NCBI GenBank assembly: GCA_040285825.1
Contig: JAUPSS010000007.1
Span: forward strand, 1 to 64,000
Direction: 5' to 3'
DNA length: 64,000 nucleotides
Origin: Eukaryota sp. TZLM1-RC
Lineage: Eukaryota > Metamonada: BaSk clade
Part shown: positions 25,060 through 35,101 of the stretch, piece after piece
How the letters are laid out: the number at the start of each line of letters is the position of its first letter
How positions within the stretch are numbered: position 1 is the stretch's first letter
Program-made: the position numbers and the translations under genes
The notes under the pieces: model-generated
What the model was told of the DNA's origin: nothing
Databases searched by the model: none
The model's input: only the letters and a program-made list of their open reading frames with translations

Positions 25060-27813
25060 ATGTCTCTCAACGAGCCTCTTCAATTGCAGAACCCAGTATA
25101 TGGCAAACTTCCTGATCGAATAGCAGACATAGACCTATCCATATCAGTACCACATCCTGATTCACGTAATGAACCTAAACCTGGTCCTTCTAGAGTGTTC
25201 CGTTACGTTCTTCTTTTTCTTCTTTTATGCTCTCTTGTCATTGGTTCTTACTTTCTTTACCACTTTGTCTTCACAATCACTATCACTGGCACCATCGTGA
25301 ACATATCTAATGGTCACATCATCTCCTCTCCTCATATAACAGCAACTTCTGATTCCACCACTGTTGAATCAACCACTTCAGATGATCTTTTCACATTACT
25401 TCTTACACGTGGCCAATGGAACCTTACCTCTACAGATTCTAATTTACTGGCTGTACCACAGCCTTTTTCTTTTGATGGTGACTTTGACTTTCTCGATCAA
25501 TTATCTTTGATTAATTCACCTCAACTCTCCCAAAACGGTTATAGATTTGTGCTTCAATACCATGGAAACTTGGACCTCTCTCTTGAACTGGTGACACCAG
25601 AAGCATGTGTTTGCTCGATTTCCAACCCTTTCTGCTCATCAAGGTCAACACATGTGGCACATGGTGGTGAAGTCGTCGGAAGTCAGGGCCCTTTTGAGAT
25701 TTCTTTGTTGAATCCTCACTTCAATCCTATTTACAGTTCCTATAGAGTGGTGGTCAAAGCAGAAGGTGCAGAATCTGTTGACTTTTGGAAAAACTCAAGA
25801 TCAGTCGTGTATGTTTTTGACCGTTATGATTTTATCATGGCGGTCAGGATTAAAGATCTGATTGACAATCAAAATGACCAATCAAATCATTGGAGTGTTT
25901 TAGTTCTACAATCACAGGGGATTGAGGTTTTTAACTCTTTGACTCCCATGACCTCTGTAAACGTCATCATGATTGACGAAGTTTCTGGTGATCAGGTGGG
26001 CGATGGAACTATCCAAATTTTTAATAACGATTTTAATGAAATATTCAGTTTTATTGATGGCTTTTTTGCTTTAAATCTTGAATTTGGTACTTATTACTGT
26101 GAAATTAATGCAGTTGGTTATGCCAAATCAGCCTTTGAAATTTCCATTGCTCATTCTTCCAGTAGCATGCTGACCTTTGATTTATCTCCAGAAGCTTCAC
26201 TATCTGGTACTGTAGAGTCGATAGAAGAAGGAGAAGGGATCAGTGACATTAGGTTACAAGTGGAGATCAATGAAGTTCAAAAAGAGATCAGGACAGGCGA
26301 GCTCGGGAAATTTTCAGTGTCACCCCTAAAAATTGGTGATGTTGTTAGTATCAAACCGGCAACTAATACAAGGTTTGTAACCCCCACGACTGTTACTGTG
26401 TCTGGAAACAATCAAATTGATGCTTTGTTGACAACCACTATATCATCTCATGGTGATAATTTTATGATTCTTGTTAATTCTTCGCAAAATTTGGGATCTG
26501 AATTTTTCATTGACCTCTTCTGCCCAAATGATTGTCGAATGTCTACCATCTCTACCCAAAGTTGTAATTCTTGGAATGTTTTTCAAACACGGTTATTTCC
26601 ACCTTATAACAGAGCACTGAATTTACAAATTCTCAATATTGATCCCACGATGATGTTTACTCTTGTCGGTCGTCAAGTCAATAATGATTGGTCATCAGTT
26701 TCCGCTTCTGTTTCTATCTATCTCAATAGTGAATTACTCGACAATATTGAGTTGAATTCTACTAACGGTGGTTTTTGGCGGATAGGACATTTTTTTGAAA
26801 AGTATTCTGGAAGTGTTGATTTCAAAGCCACTAATGAAGTTGAATTTACATTACCAATCATTTTTGATTTTGTTGATGAATTAACCAAATTTCCAGTGAC
26901 AAACAACATTTCAGTGGTTTACTTGGACGAGGAATTCTTCACAGATGGGGAAATTCTGATTCAAAACATGTTTGTCCACTCTGAATCAGAATTAGTAGTG
27001 TCTCACGACCTTTACGAAGTCAATCATGCAACTATTGATTGGGCGAATTATGACCTTGATGAGGTCACCACAGTGTCAATAGAGCTCAAGCCCAAAAATT
27101 TCATCTCCAGAAAAGCTGTTGACGCTGGATCTTTTGGTCCAATCAACCCTACTATTATTGCTGAAGAATTTGATGGCGAATCAAGTCAATTAATAAAAAC
27201 AATAGAAATAGAAAACGTTATTGACGGTGTTTTTCACATTTCACCAATTTCAAGCAATACTTATTGGGAAGTCAAAGGTTCTCTCAATGGTTATTATGAT
27301 GGTTCAATCAAAATTGATAGTGATTTTGATAGTACGGAAAGGTTCAATGATTCGTTATTTCTGATTCCCAGAAGAGAAGGGGATGATGATTATTTTGTTT
27401 TGCTTTTGTTCAATGAAGTTGGTGTTAGTCGTCAGGTTCCAAAGTTTGATTTAAATTTGACAACTCCATTTGATTGTGACGTTAATTTTTCAAATTTTGA
27501 ATGTGTTGTCGGTGACATGTCAATACAGCTCAACTCAAGCTCACTCCATTCACCTTCACCATTAACAATGGCAATTACGGGTCTTGATGTTTCTGAATCT
27601 GATCACGTTTACAAATTAGCCGTGGGTAGACATCCGGATTATGAGTTTCAGGATTGGCATAAAGCTGGTCTGGTAGCTTCAATTTGCTATGGCTGGAGTT
27701 GTTACAACGTTTATGCTAGATATGCTGAAGTTTACAATGATGATACTGGCTATTGGCATATAGGTTACTTTGATGAATATGGCTTCACTGAAGATAACAG
27801 ATTTGATATATAG
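25060..27813 (+). CDS. Large single-pass (type II) membrane protein, beta-rich ectodomain, unknown function
   Basis: 917 residues, single exon. A ~45-residue proline-rich cytosolic N-terminus is followed by one hydrophobic segment (VLLFLLLCSLVIGSYFLYHF, ~50-70) and a very long ectodomain. The latter contains repeated beta-sandwich-like segments such as TITGTIVNISNG, ASLSGTVESIEEG...GELGKFSVSPLKIGDVV and WHIGYFDE/WRIGHFFE. The GTV...G.F.V..L..G pattern resembles carboxypeptidase-regulatory-like or Ig-like modules. There are several paired cysteines in CVCSISNPFC-like and CPNDCRMSTISTQSC stretches, which fits an extracellular location. The tail repeats the 'GYWHIGYFDE' type ending. A cell-surface or secretory-pathway role is inferred. 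I cannot assign a named family. Confidence 0.75.
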   Translation: MSLNEPLQLQNPVYGKLPDRIADIDLSISVPHPDSRNEPKPGPSRVFRYVLLFLLLCSLVIGSYFLYHFVFTITITGTIVNISNGHIISSPHITATSDSTTVESTTSDDLFTLLLTRGQWNLTSTDSNLLAVPQPFSFDGDFDFLDQLSLINSPQLSQNGYRFVLQYHGNLDLSLELVTPEACVCSISNPFCSSRSTHVAHGGEVVGSQGPFEISLLNPHFNPIYSSYRVVVKAEGAESVDFWKNSRSVVYVFDRYDFIMAVRIKDLIDNQNDQSNHWSVLVLQSQGIEVFNSLTPMTSVNVIMIDEVSGDQVGDGTIQIFNNDFNEIFSFIDGFFALNLEFGTYYCEINAVGYAKSAFEISIAHSSSSMLTFDLSPEASLSGTVESIEEGEGISDIRLQVEINEVQKEIRTGELGKFSVSPLKIGDVVSIKPATNTRFVTPTTVTVSGNNQIDALLTTTISSHGDNFMILVNSSQNLGSEFFIDLFCPNDCRMSTISTQSCNSWNVFQTRLFPPYNRALNLQILNIDPTMMFTLVGRQVNNDWSSVSASVSIYLNSELLDNIELNSTNGGFWRIGHFFEKYSGSVDFKATNEVEFTLPIIFDFVDELTKFPVTNNISVVYLDEEFFTDGEILIQNMFVHSESELVVSHDLYEVNHATIDWANYDLDEVTTVSIELKPKNFISRKAVDAGSFGPINPTIIAEEFDGESSQLIKTIEIENVIDGVFHISPISSNTYWEVKGSLNGYYDGSIKIDSDFDSTERFNDSLFLIPRREGDDDYFVLLLFNEVGVSRQVPKFDLNLTTPFDCDVNFSNFECVVGDMSIQLNSSSLHSPSPLTMAITGLDVSESDHVYKLAVGRHPDYEFQDWHKAGLVASICYGWSCYNVYARYAEVYNDDTGYWHIGYFDEYGFTEDNRFDI

Positions 27814-28334
27814 GTGTTTTGTATAATAAAAGTTTTTTGAAGTTTGTTTTTTGGATGGTAAGCTTAATTTTATTGTAATTTTTACCTACACTTGATGGAC
27901 AAATAATTTAGTGTCACAGATTTCTTTAAAATTCTAAAAGAACCATTCCTTAACCAACAAAATGATCTACAGTCTCTCTCAAATTAAGTCTATTTGATCA
28001 TCACTAGTCGGAAAATTGTTACGATGAGTTTGAAGAAATAGATTCTTGACTTGACATACTCTCCAACGAAAAACAGACTTCTTTCTTTGAATCATCTCTT
28101 CTTCGCCTTCCATTTTTTTAAATTAAAGATTAATAAATTGTTCCATATACTGAGCATACCTCATTTGTTATTGACTTCAAAATTCGTTTTGATAGTTTGT
28201 TCGATTAATGTCCTCAATCTGCTACAATGATTGATGGGAAAAAGAGGATGTTTTTCGATGCAAAGGTGAATCACAGATAGGTAAATCATTGAAATTGGAG
28301 GAAATTTTTTTCCAAAAAAACTGATAAAACGGCT
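27814..28334. other. Intergenic region with no recognised feature
   Basis: AT-rich sequence after the surface-protein stop, with an ATAATAAA polyadenylation-like site just past 27813. It runs to the 3' end of the minus-strand LINE. No coding similarity seen on either strand. Confidence 0.4.
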
Positions 28335-29880
28335 GTATATTTTTATTCATTTGTTGAACATGCACACTTAATTAAATTAACTCATAACTAATGGGACGAC
28401 TATCATTGAACCAAGATTACCTCTACAAAATCTTGATCTGCTTGCTGTCTAGCTAAAGCTTCTCTTATTCGATTAAAAAACCTAGGCAATCTATTAATAT
28501 TGGCAAATTGAATCCGAGAACGCCATAAAAAAATATCAAATCTATTCATTGTTTTTCTTGAACCATTTTTTGGAAGTCATTCAAAAAAGTTTCTGCTTCA
28601 ACTGATAATCTTCCATTTATCGAAAATGGGAAAGCAATAAAAATCAGCTGTGTATTTCTATCGACATTAGCCTCTTCAATATCTTTATCATATTTTCTAT
28701 GTTTCTCTTTTGCTTTAAAATCCAGAGCAGCCACAGGATTAAGTTTTCTTCTGTGAACCAAAGTATCGTTTGCAACATTACATGAGACAAAGTCAACAAT
28801 AGCTTCAGAATTATCAATCCAATCACAGTATACATCACCTCTATCATCAGAACCAAAATTATCCAGAGAAAATGTTTCCTTCAGCAGGGGCTCTTTGATA
28901 CACGATATCCTTGCAGTTTGTGCCATATTGAAAACAGTGTCTCTAACAGCATCATGTAATGAAGAACGATAAGTTATCAATTTAGAGCAATTCAGAGCGT
29001 GGCGCAAAGTGAGTTGAGGTGAATTCGAACAAATACATTTTTCTTTTGATAATAATTGATTAATGGGGATGTTCAAATATAATCTCATTTTTGTTACAAA
29101 TGCTTCATTAGTGGCACACAATCCAAATCTTCGTGGTACAATAGTTACAAAAAGTGAAGAATCTGACGATTTGTTTTCACAAACACCCTTTTCCAATAAC
29201 AATGAGTGTAGATCTTGATTTAAAGCAGCCGAGCTGCATATATTATTATAAAGATCTTTTTCATACATTCCAGTCAATCGTTTCTGTAATGTTCGAAGAG
29301 TGTACTTCAAATTTAAAACATTTTTTTCTGGAATATTGCCATTGAATGATTGGGGAAACCATCGACCCCATTTTTCTACATCAATTCTTGAAATTTCTTC
29401 ATTTAATGCAAAAACAGTGGAACTTTGCGTTGTCATCAATAAATCTTCCCAATCTGCAAATCTTTCGGAAAACTCAAAGATTGCATTTCTGCATCCACCA
29501 ACAAATGCACACGAGGTAAGAACAGAAGCCTTTGTCCACCCTAAACCACCATAATGTGGACTAAGGTAAACATGATCTGGAATTTGAAACATTTTACATC
29601 CCAGTAATTGAGACAGAACTTTTGCACGTAACTCATTAAATTTTTGAGCCAAAGGTCTAGTGACGAGAGGATTTGTAGATCGAAATATATGATTGAAGTT
29701 GGAACTAAAACACAGTCTTATAATGGTAAATTTGATGTGTTTTTGTATATCTAAATTCATCATTCGGTCAATTTTGTCGGAAATTGAGTTCAACTTTTTA
29801 AACAATTTTTTGGAAATTTCATCATTATTTCCTAAAAACGAACCCAAATGACGAATAGCGTGTATATTTTCTGATTCCAT
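28335..29880 (-). pseudogene. LINE family B copy, 5'-truncated (RT thumb to endonuclease)
   Basis: On the minus strand the sequence starts inside the polymerase (IHAIRHLGSFLG) and runs through the thumb (YLSPHYGGLGWTKASVL), a CICSNSP..TLRHALNC zinc motif, and the endonuclease core (SDDRGDVYCDW...AIVDFVSC). It ends with the conserved tail LPRFFNRIREAL.RQQADQDFVE near 28410. A one-base loss in an A-run near 28548 shifts the last ~50 codons out of frame. Otherwise it is the best-kept family B copy here. Its reading frame is open upstream into an exonuclease-like fragment, so the element copy joins foreign coding sequence at about 29880. Confidence 0.85.
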
Positions 29881-30059
29881 CAACTTTGGAAAAGAATTTC
29901 CATAAATTTCCATCCTGTTGCATAATAGTGGAACATCAAATTTTATAATATTAAAACCCGTCAAAACATTAGGGTTATGGTGAGTTACAAATTGAATAAT
30001 AATGACAGTTTTTCCTCCGTATCAAAAAGGTTAATTTTGATGAGTTCCATGAAAATTGA
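29880..30059 (-). pseudogene. Fragment of DEDDy exonuclease (family-B polymerase type)
   Basis: On the minus strand, two frames offset by one shift near 29995 read INLFDTEEKLSLLFN and then HHNPNVLTGFNIIKFDVPLL. The TGFN...FD pattern is the ExoII motif of family-B DNA polymerase proofreading domains, and the preceding DTEEKL..F helix is its usual partner. It resembles the exonuclease at 45191-46135 (FSVEKTLLRRF...NHNLMQFDLQIL). The fragment is truncated, lacks ExoI and ExoIII, and is directly followed by LINE sequence. It is probably the remnant of another copy of that gene. Confidence 0.7.
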
Positions 30060-30206
30060 ACTTACAAATATCCAACCTTGCAAATATTGACAAATTTGAC
30101 AAAGTGAGTGAAGTGTACGTTGAAATTCAAATTAGAAATTAGATTTAGTTAATTCAAAGTGGCCATCAAAGAAATTCTCAAATCGGTGTGAAAGATCTAA
30201 CTCGAT

Positions 30207-30682
30207 ATGAAGCTTGCCCTCCTCTTTGTTACTATCTGTTGCGCAGTTTTTGCTGAAAACATCATCACTGACTGTAGTGGACCTGATGCCGCTATTCGTC
30301 TTGAAGAATACTCAATCTCTGTATGCCGTCATTTTCCCTCTCATTCCAGCCTGATTATATCGTAAAGGGAGGAAACGTCACCATATCCGCTAAAGGAGCT
30401 CTTCTCAGAGACATTACCGATGGAGCCACTGCTCAAGTCAAGGTTAAGTTTGGTGCTATTCCTGTCATTCGTGAAACTTATGACATATGCCGTCAAGCCA
30501 AAGAGTTCGACCTTCCCATCCAGTGTCCCGTTCCTGCTCAAGGACAAGTACTTGCTCCCACCACCATGCCCTTGCCCGATGAAGTTCTCCCTGGTAAGTA
30601 CACCGCCTCCATCAAGGCCAAACTTGCTGATGGAACTGAACTCACTTGCATGAACGCTCAATTCGAGGTTCATCGCCATTAG
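30207..30682 (+). CDS. Secreted ML-domain (NPC2-like) lipid-binding protein, two exons
   Basis: Exon 1 is 30207-30320 and exon 2 is 30350-30682, joined by removal of a 29-nt phase-0 intron, giving about 148 residues. The N-terminus is a signal peptide (MKLALLFVTICCAVFA). The mature part has the MD-2-related lipid-recognition layout: an early cysteine (ITDCSG), a central YDICRQ...LPIQCPVPAG-like block with paired cysteines, and a terminal TCMNAQFEV strand. Such proteins carry sterols or phospholipids in the lumen of endosomes or outside the cell. The length is normal for the family. Starting at a later ATG would lose the signal peptide and the first cysteine. Confidence 0.82.
30321..30349 (+). 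other. 29-nt intron in ML-domain gene
   Basis: GTATGCCG...CTCATTCCAG, phase 0, between a serine codon and PDYIVKGG. Removing it joins the signal peptide to the ML domain. The ATTCCAG end is shared with the SmD2 intron. Confidence 0.8.
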
Positions 30683-31686
30683 ATGTAAATTTGCTTAGTT
30701 ATAAATCTTATTATTGTCTTATTTCAATTCACAACATTATTTATTACGATATAAAGGATATAAGTAGGCTCTGGCATGATTTACAATCAATATACTTGTT
30801 GTCGACATGCAAAAGACAACTACTATTACTGGTTGCGTTCATGTCCTAAATGCCCATCTTAATCAACATAAATTTAAGTGGTTTCATTCATTCTTCAATT
30901 TTTGTGTCTTAAAATGGAAATGTGTTTCAGCAGAAAACTTGTAAATCTTATTTTGGGAAAATGAAAGAAAAATGACCTTCAAAGGAAATGATGTTTTTGT
31001 TCGATCTTACAAGTCAGTTCTAGGGACAAATGCTAACAGCATCCCACTGCTGATAATGAGTAGACAATTTCATAAAACTTTCTGATGATGAATTCTTTAT
31101 TTGCTAAAGTTTTAATTGTGAACAATACCCATTCCAGTAAATTTTTTATGAAATTTGGATAAACTCGCTGTTTTCTAGACCTAATATAGTTGACAATTGA
31201 AACAACAATAAAGAAGAAGAAATCAATACCTAATTTTCCAATGAAATTTGTTATCCAATCCTCTGATTCAATCAGCTATCAAAAATGTGATTTATTATAG
31301 AAGCTGAAGGAAAAACGCTCATTGTTATTCCAATCGTTCGTGACAAATGTCTTGGATTTTTTGAAAGTTGATAGATCATGAACTTGTACTCTTTTGGTGC
31401 AGACAATGAAATTACTGAGAACAAACTTTGGGATGGTTTGGTAAACAGATATGTTTACATCGAGAACCATTGGGAGGTTGCACAAAAAGTGTTTTTGCTG
31501 AACACAACGCCCGTAGCTTTTATGAGATCTCAATAAAAATTTCCCAAATCCAACGTACTTTAATTTTAGCCAGTCATCTCCAATGAGTTGAGACATGTGG
31601 ATGTGGATGAAACAAAAAGAAAAAATTTCTGATGAGAAGAAATTAAACGCATTTCCAATATACACATACCCACACACCAATGCTGA
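30683..31686. other. Intergenic region (about 1 kb)
   Basis: AT-rich sequence between the ML and OGT genes. A 133-codon open stretch exists on the minus strand (31279-31680), but it has a skewed composition, no recognisable domain and would overlap the OGT promoter, so I do not call it. No repeats or RNA genes recognised. Confidence 0.4.
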
Positions 31687-34629
31687 ATGTTTACCACTAC
31701 TACTGAACCTTTGCCTTCGGTAGACATCTCACTGCTCTCACAAGCTTACACTTACTTCAATCAAAAAGATTATTCTGATGCAGAAAAATACGCACTTGCT
31801 GCCTACAACTCCAATCCTACATCTGCACCCATCCTTGTCCTCCTCTCTGCCATTTACCGCAAGCTTGACCAATTCTCTCAATCCATAGAGTACTCCAAGC
31901 TTTGTATTCAACACCATCCCACATGTGTAGAAGCCCACGTTAACCTCGCCCAAGCCTATCTTTTAGCGGGGGACATTGACACATCCTCCTACACTGCCAT
32001 GGTAGCGGCCTCCCTTGACCCCAAATCCATACGAGCTCTCCGAGTACTTGCTACTTCATACGTCCGCAGAGGAAATACTGATGCTGCTGTTGCTGCCTAC
32101 CTTGCAATTCTTGCCCATCAACCAGATAGACCTGACGCGAGGTCAAACCTAGGAGTCCTGCTCATGCTAAGGAACGAAAGACCAGCTGCTGAATCTTGCT
32201 TCCTTTCTGCTCTCTCCACCGATCCCGACTACATTCACGCACTGAGAAATCTTGGTTCGTTACGGAAAGAGCATCAAAACTACTCTGAAGCAGCTAGGTT
32301 GTTTCAAAGGGCTACTGAGCTCGATTCTACCCATGTGGATTCTTGGGTTCAGTTGAGTGATTGTTTGTCTAGACTTGGAGATCTTGAACATTCTATCATT
32401 GCACTTAGGAAAGCCATTGCACTCTCTCCACGTCAACCTCATTTACTTTGCAATTTGGCTTCTCTATACATAAGCAACAAGGAAACCTTCCGAGCAGTGG
32501 AATGTTTACGGGAAGCCACCAAGCTTGACCCTAATAGTGGTGATACGTGGAATGAACTTGGCATTGCTCACATGGCACACGGAGATGCCACGTCAGCAGT
32601 TGCCGCTTACTGTGAGGCTTTGAGGGTATTTCCAAACCATGCATTAGCCTATAACAACCTTGGAACAGCTCTACAATCCAGTGGTAAGAAAGAAGACGCT
32701 GCTGCCTGCTTTGAAATTGCTACTGCTCATAGACCAGATCTCATCATTGCTTGGAAGAACCGGGCTGGGGTGCTCAAAGAGTTGGGGAGATTTGATGAAG
32801 CGATTGGGTGTTTTGAAAAGAGTACAAGGTTGTTACCTAATGATGCAGGTCTGCAATTACAATTAGCAAATACATTGAAGGAAGCTGGTAGAGTCGGAGA
32901 AGCTATTGAGTGTTATAGGCTTTGTTTGGAGCAATTAGGGGTAGGTTTTATTAGTGAAAATTTGGAGAAGGGATCAGGTGATGATGTGAAAATTTCGCCA
33001 AAAATTTCAATTTCAGCTGAGGCTGCTTGTAACCTAGCCAGTTGTTATAAGGACAAGGGTGATATTGAGGATGCAATTGTTTATTACAAGAAGGCTTTAC
33101 AATTGCAACCAAGCTTCAGTGCCGCCTTTTGCCAATTTCTTCATTGCCAACAGTTGATGTGTAATTGGAAGAATCAAGAATTAGAATTTGAAAAACTTAC
33201 CAAAGTTGTGGTCGCACAAATCGCACGCAAAGAAACACCGTCCATTCATCCTTTCCATTCAGTGTTATACCCTTTATCCCTTGATTTATTGAAAGAAATT
33301 GCGAAATCTTATGCTCAAAGAATTGAACTCAATAACCAAAAGCTAGGTCTAGAACCATTAATCCACGAATTTGAACCTTTATCTTGGCCAATCACCATTG
33401 GCTATCTCTCTGCTGATTTTGGTGACTTGCCATTGGCACACTTAGTGCGATCAATTCCTGTCTTGCATGATCGGTCTAAGTTCAAGGTTATTGCTTTCGC
33501 TTCATCTCCAGAAGACTATAGCCAATATAGGGAAGATTTTAGGCGTTCATGTGATGATTTTGTAGAAATTCATCAAATGTCGAGTGAAGAAATCGTATCA
33601 ATTATTAAGGATCATGGCGTAGACATTTTAATCAATCTCAATGGCTACCTCAAAGGCGCGCGAGAAGACATTTTTGCATTAAAGCCCGCCAAAATTCAAA
33701 TTTCCTTATTAGGCTATCCCGGTACTACTGGGTCAAGCTACATTGATTATTTGGTAGTCGATAAAGTTTTGGTTCCTCCTGAATGTAGATACGGATATAC
33801 GGAGAGCTTGATGATCTTACCCGCTTCTTGTTATGTCAATGACCATTGCCAGGCATTTTTCGACAAGGCCTTACACTTGACGACTGAAAATTCAGAGAAG
33901 AGATCAAAATTACCAAGGTCATATGTCAATCAATTAGTCAAGCCGCTTCCCTTTATGAATAACACTCGAAATTTGAACAGTCTCAAAAGATCTACTTTTA
34001 ATTTACCAAAAGATAAGATTGTTTTATGTAACTTCAATCAATTGTACAAATTGGATCCAAAAACATTTGACACTTGGTGTAGAATTTTAATTCAATGTCC
34101 AAACACAATTCTTGTTTTGTTAAAGTTCCCTAAATGTGGGGAAAAACAGTTGATTGAAAGAGCAAAGCTTAATGGTTTAGGTGATGGAAGGTTGCTATTT
34201 TTAGATGTATTACCTAAATCAGATCACATTATTCGAAGTTCCTTTTGTGATCTTTTCTTGGACACGACTGTCACCAATGCTCACCACACTGGAATGGATG
34301 CTTTGTGGGCTGGATTGCCTGTCATTACGTTACCCGGTCAGAAACTCTCGGCAAGGGTTGGAGCAAGTCTGTTGACCTCAATGGACTTGGAGGAATTGAT
34401 ATGTGAATCATTGGAAGATTATGAAAAAAAGGTGGTTTATTTGGTTTCAAACGTTGAAGTTTTGACTCAATTGAAGGAAAAAGTACGCTACCAACGACTT
34501 AATTCAAGACTTTTTGACACTTTACTATGGACGAGAACTTTTGAAAAGGGACTCGAGATGGCCGTTGATCTTTGGAATTGTAGATTGGATTGTAGAGATT
34601 TGGAAGTTACCCCAGTTGAAATTGATTAG
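31687..34629 (+). CDS. OGT: O-linked N-acetylglucosamine transferase (GT41), TPR + catalytic domain
   Basis: 980 residues, single exon. Residues ~10-480 are about eleven TPRs (for example AYNNLGTALQSSGKKEDAAACF). They are followed by the two-lobed GT41 domain: CNWKNQELEFEKL...IHPFHSVLYPLS, IGYLSADFG, NLNGYLKGAR, LLGYPGTTGSSYIDY, CNFNQLYKLDP, LKFPKCGE and THHTGMD-type TNAHHTGMDALWAGLPV. The last blocks bind UDP-GlcNAc. The enzyme adds GlcNAc to Ser/Thr of nuclear and cytosolic proteins. The spacer between the two catalytic lobes is much shorter than in animals. The animal motif FGNHP reads FGDLP at residues 578-582, so that histidine is missing. Start chosen at the first ATG giving the first TPR. 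Confidence 0.95.
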   Translation: MFTTTTEPLPSVDISLLSQAYTYFNQKDYSDAEKYALAAYNSNPTSAPILVLLSAIYRKLDQFSQSIEYSKLCIQHHPTCVEAHVNLAQAYLLAGDIDTSSYTAMVAASLDPKSIRALRVLATSYVRRGNTDAAVAAYLAILAHQPDRPDARSNLGVLLMLRNERPAAESCFLSALSTDPDYIHALRNLGSLRKEHQNYSEAARLFQRATELDSTHVDSWVQLSDCLSRLGDLEHSIIALRKAIALSPRQPHLLCNLASLYISNKETFRAVECLREATKLDPNSGDTWNELGIAHMAHGDATSAVAAYCEALRVFPNHALAYNNLGTALQSSGKKEDAAACFEIATAHRPDLIIAWKNRAGVLKELGRFDEAIGCFEKSTRLLPNDAGLQLQLANTLKEAGRVGEAIECYRLCLEQLGVGFISENLEKGSGDDVKISPKISISAEAACNLASCYKDKGDIEDAIVYYKKALQLQPSFSAAFCQFLHCQQLMCNWKNQELEFEKLTKVVVAQIARKETPSIHPFHSVLYPLSLDLLKEIAKSYAQRIELNNQKLGLEPLIHEFEPLSWPITIGYLSADFGDLPLAHLVRSIPVLHDRSKFKVIAFASSPEDYSQYREDFRRSCDDFVEIHQMSSEEIVSIIKDHGVDILINLNGYLKGAREDIFALKPAKIQISLLGYPGTTGSSYIDYLVVDKVLVPPECRYGYTESLMILPASCYVNDHCQAFFDKALHLTTENSEKRSKLPRSYVNQLVKPLPFMNNTRNLNSLKRSTFNLPKDKIVLCNFNQLYKLDPKTFDTWCRILIQCPNTILVLLKFPKCGEKQLIERAKLNGLGDGRLLFLDVLPKSDHIIRSSFCDLFLDTTVTNAHHTGMDALWAGLPVITLPGQKLSARVGASLLTSMDLEELICESLEDYEKKVVYLVSNVEVLTQLKEKVRYQRLNSRLFDTLLWTRTFEKGLEMAVDLWNCRLDCRDLEVTPVEID

Positions 34630-35101
34630 TTTTTTTGTAAATAAATTGTATATGTAGAGATTAAAAAGTTTGATTACACATAGTTGTAACAACTACAATT
34701 GTCTACATAAAGTGGAGCAATTTCTAAAATTCATTTTTAAATTTCATTTTTCTAAAAATTCATATGTACCTATTCGCAGGAGAAATACTTTTGGTGCTTT
34801 CAACTTAAATAAATGCACAATTGTTTAAATCCTAGTTACTAGTTTCTCTTTGTGCTAGTTATTGTACGGTGCGAAATATCAACAAAAACGATCAAAGCCT
34901 TGCTCTATGAAATGATGCCCTATAAGGAGTTTTTGGGTATCTTTGTCTCATTCCAACTCTGAACAACCGTCTAACAACTTTGATTATGATGATATAGTAG
35001 AAGGTTCTCCCAATCCGTCGAAACATAAGAGGAGAAGTTGAAAAAGTTTGATCAATTGAAATCTGCCAACCTTATTAAATACTAATGCCCATATAAGGCC
35101 C
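34630..35101. other. Intergenic region between OGT and ELMO genes
   Basis: AT-rich, with AAATAAATTG shortly after the OGT stop that could act as a polyadenylation signal. Nothing else recognised. Confidence 0.4.

Noticed and set aside
31279-31680. 133-codon minus-strand frame as a gene
   Set aside because: No domain, odd composition (Phe/Ser/Lys-rich), and it runs up against the OGT start; probably chance.
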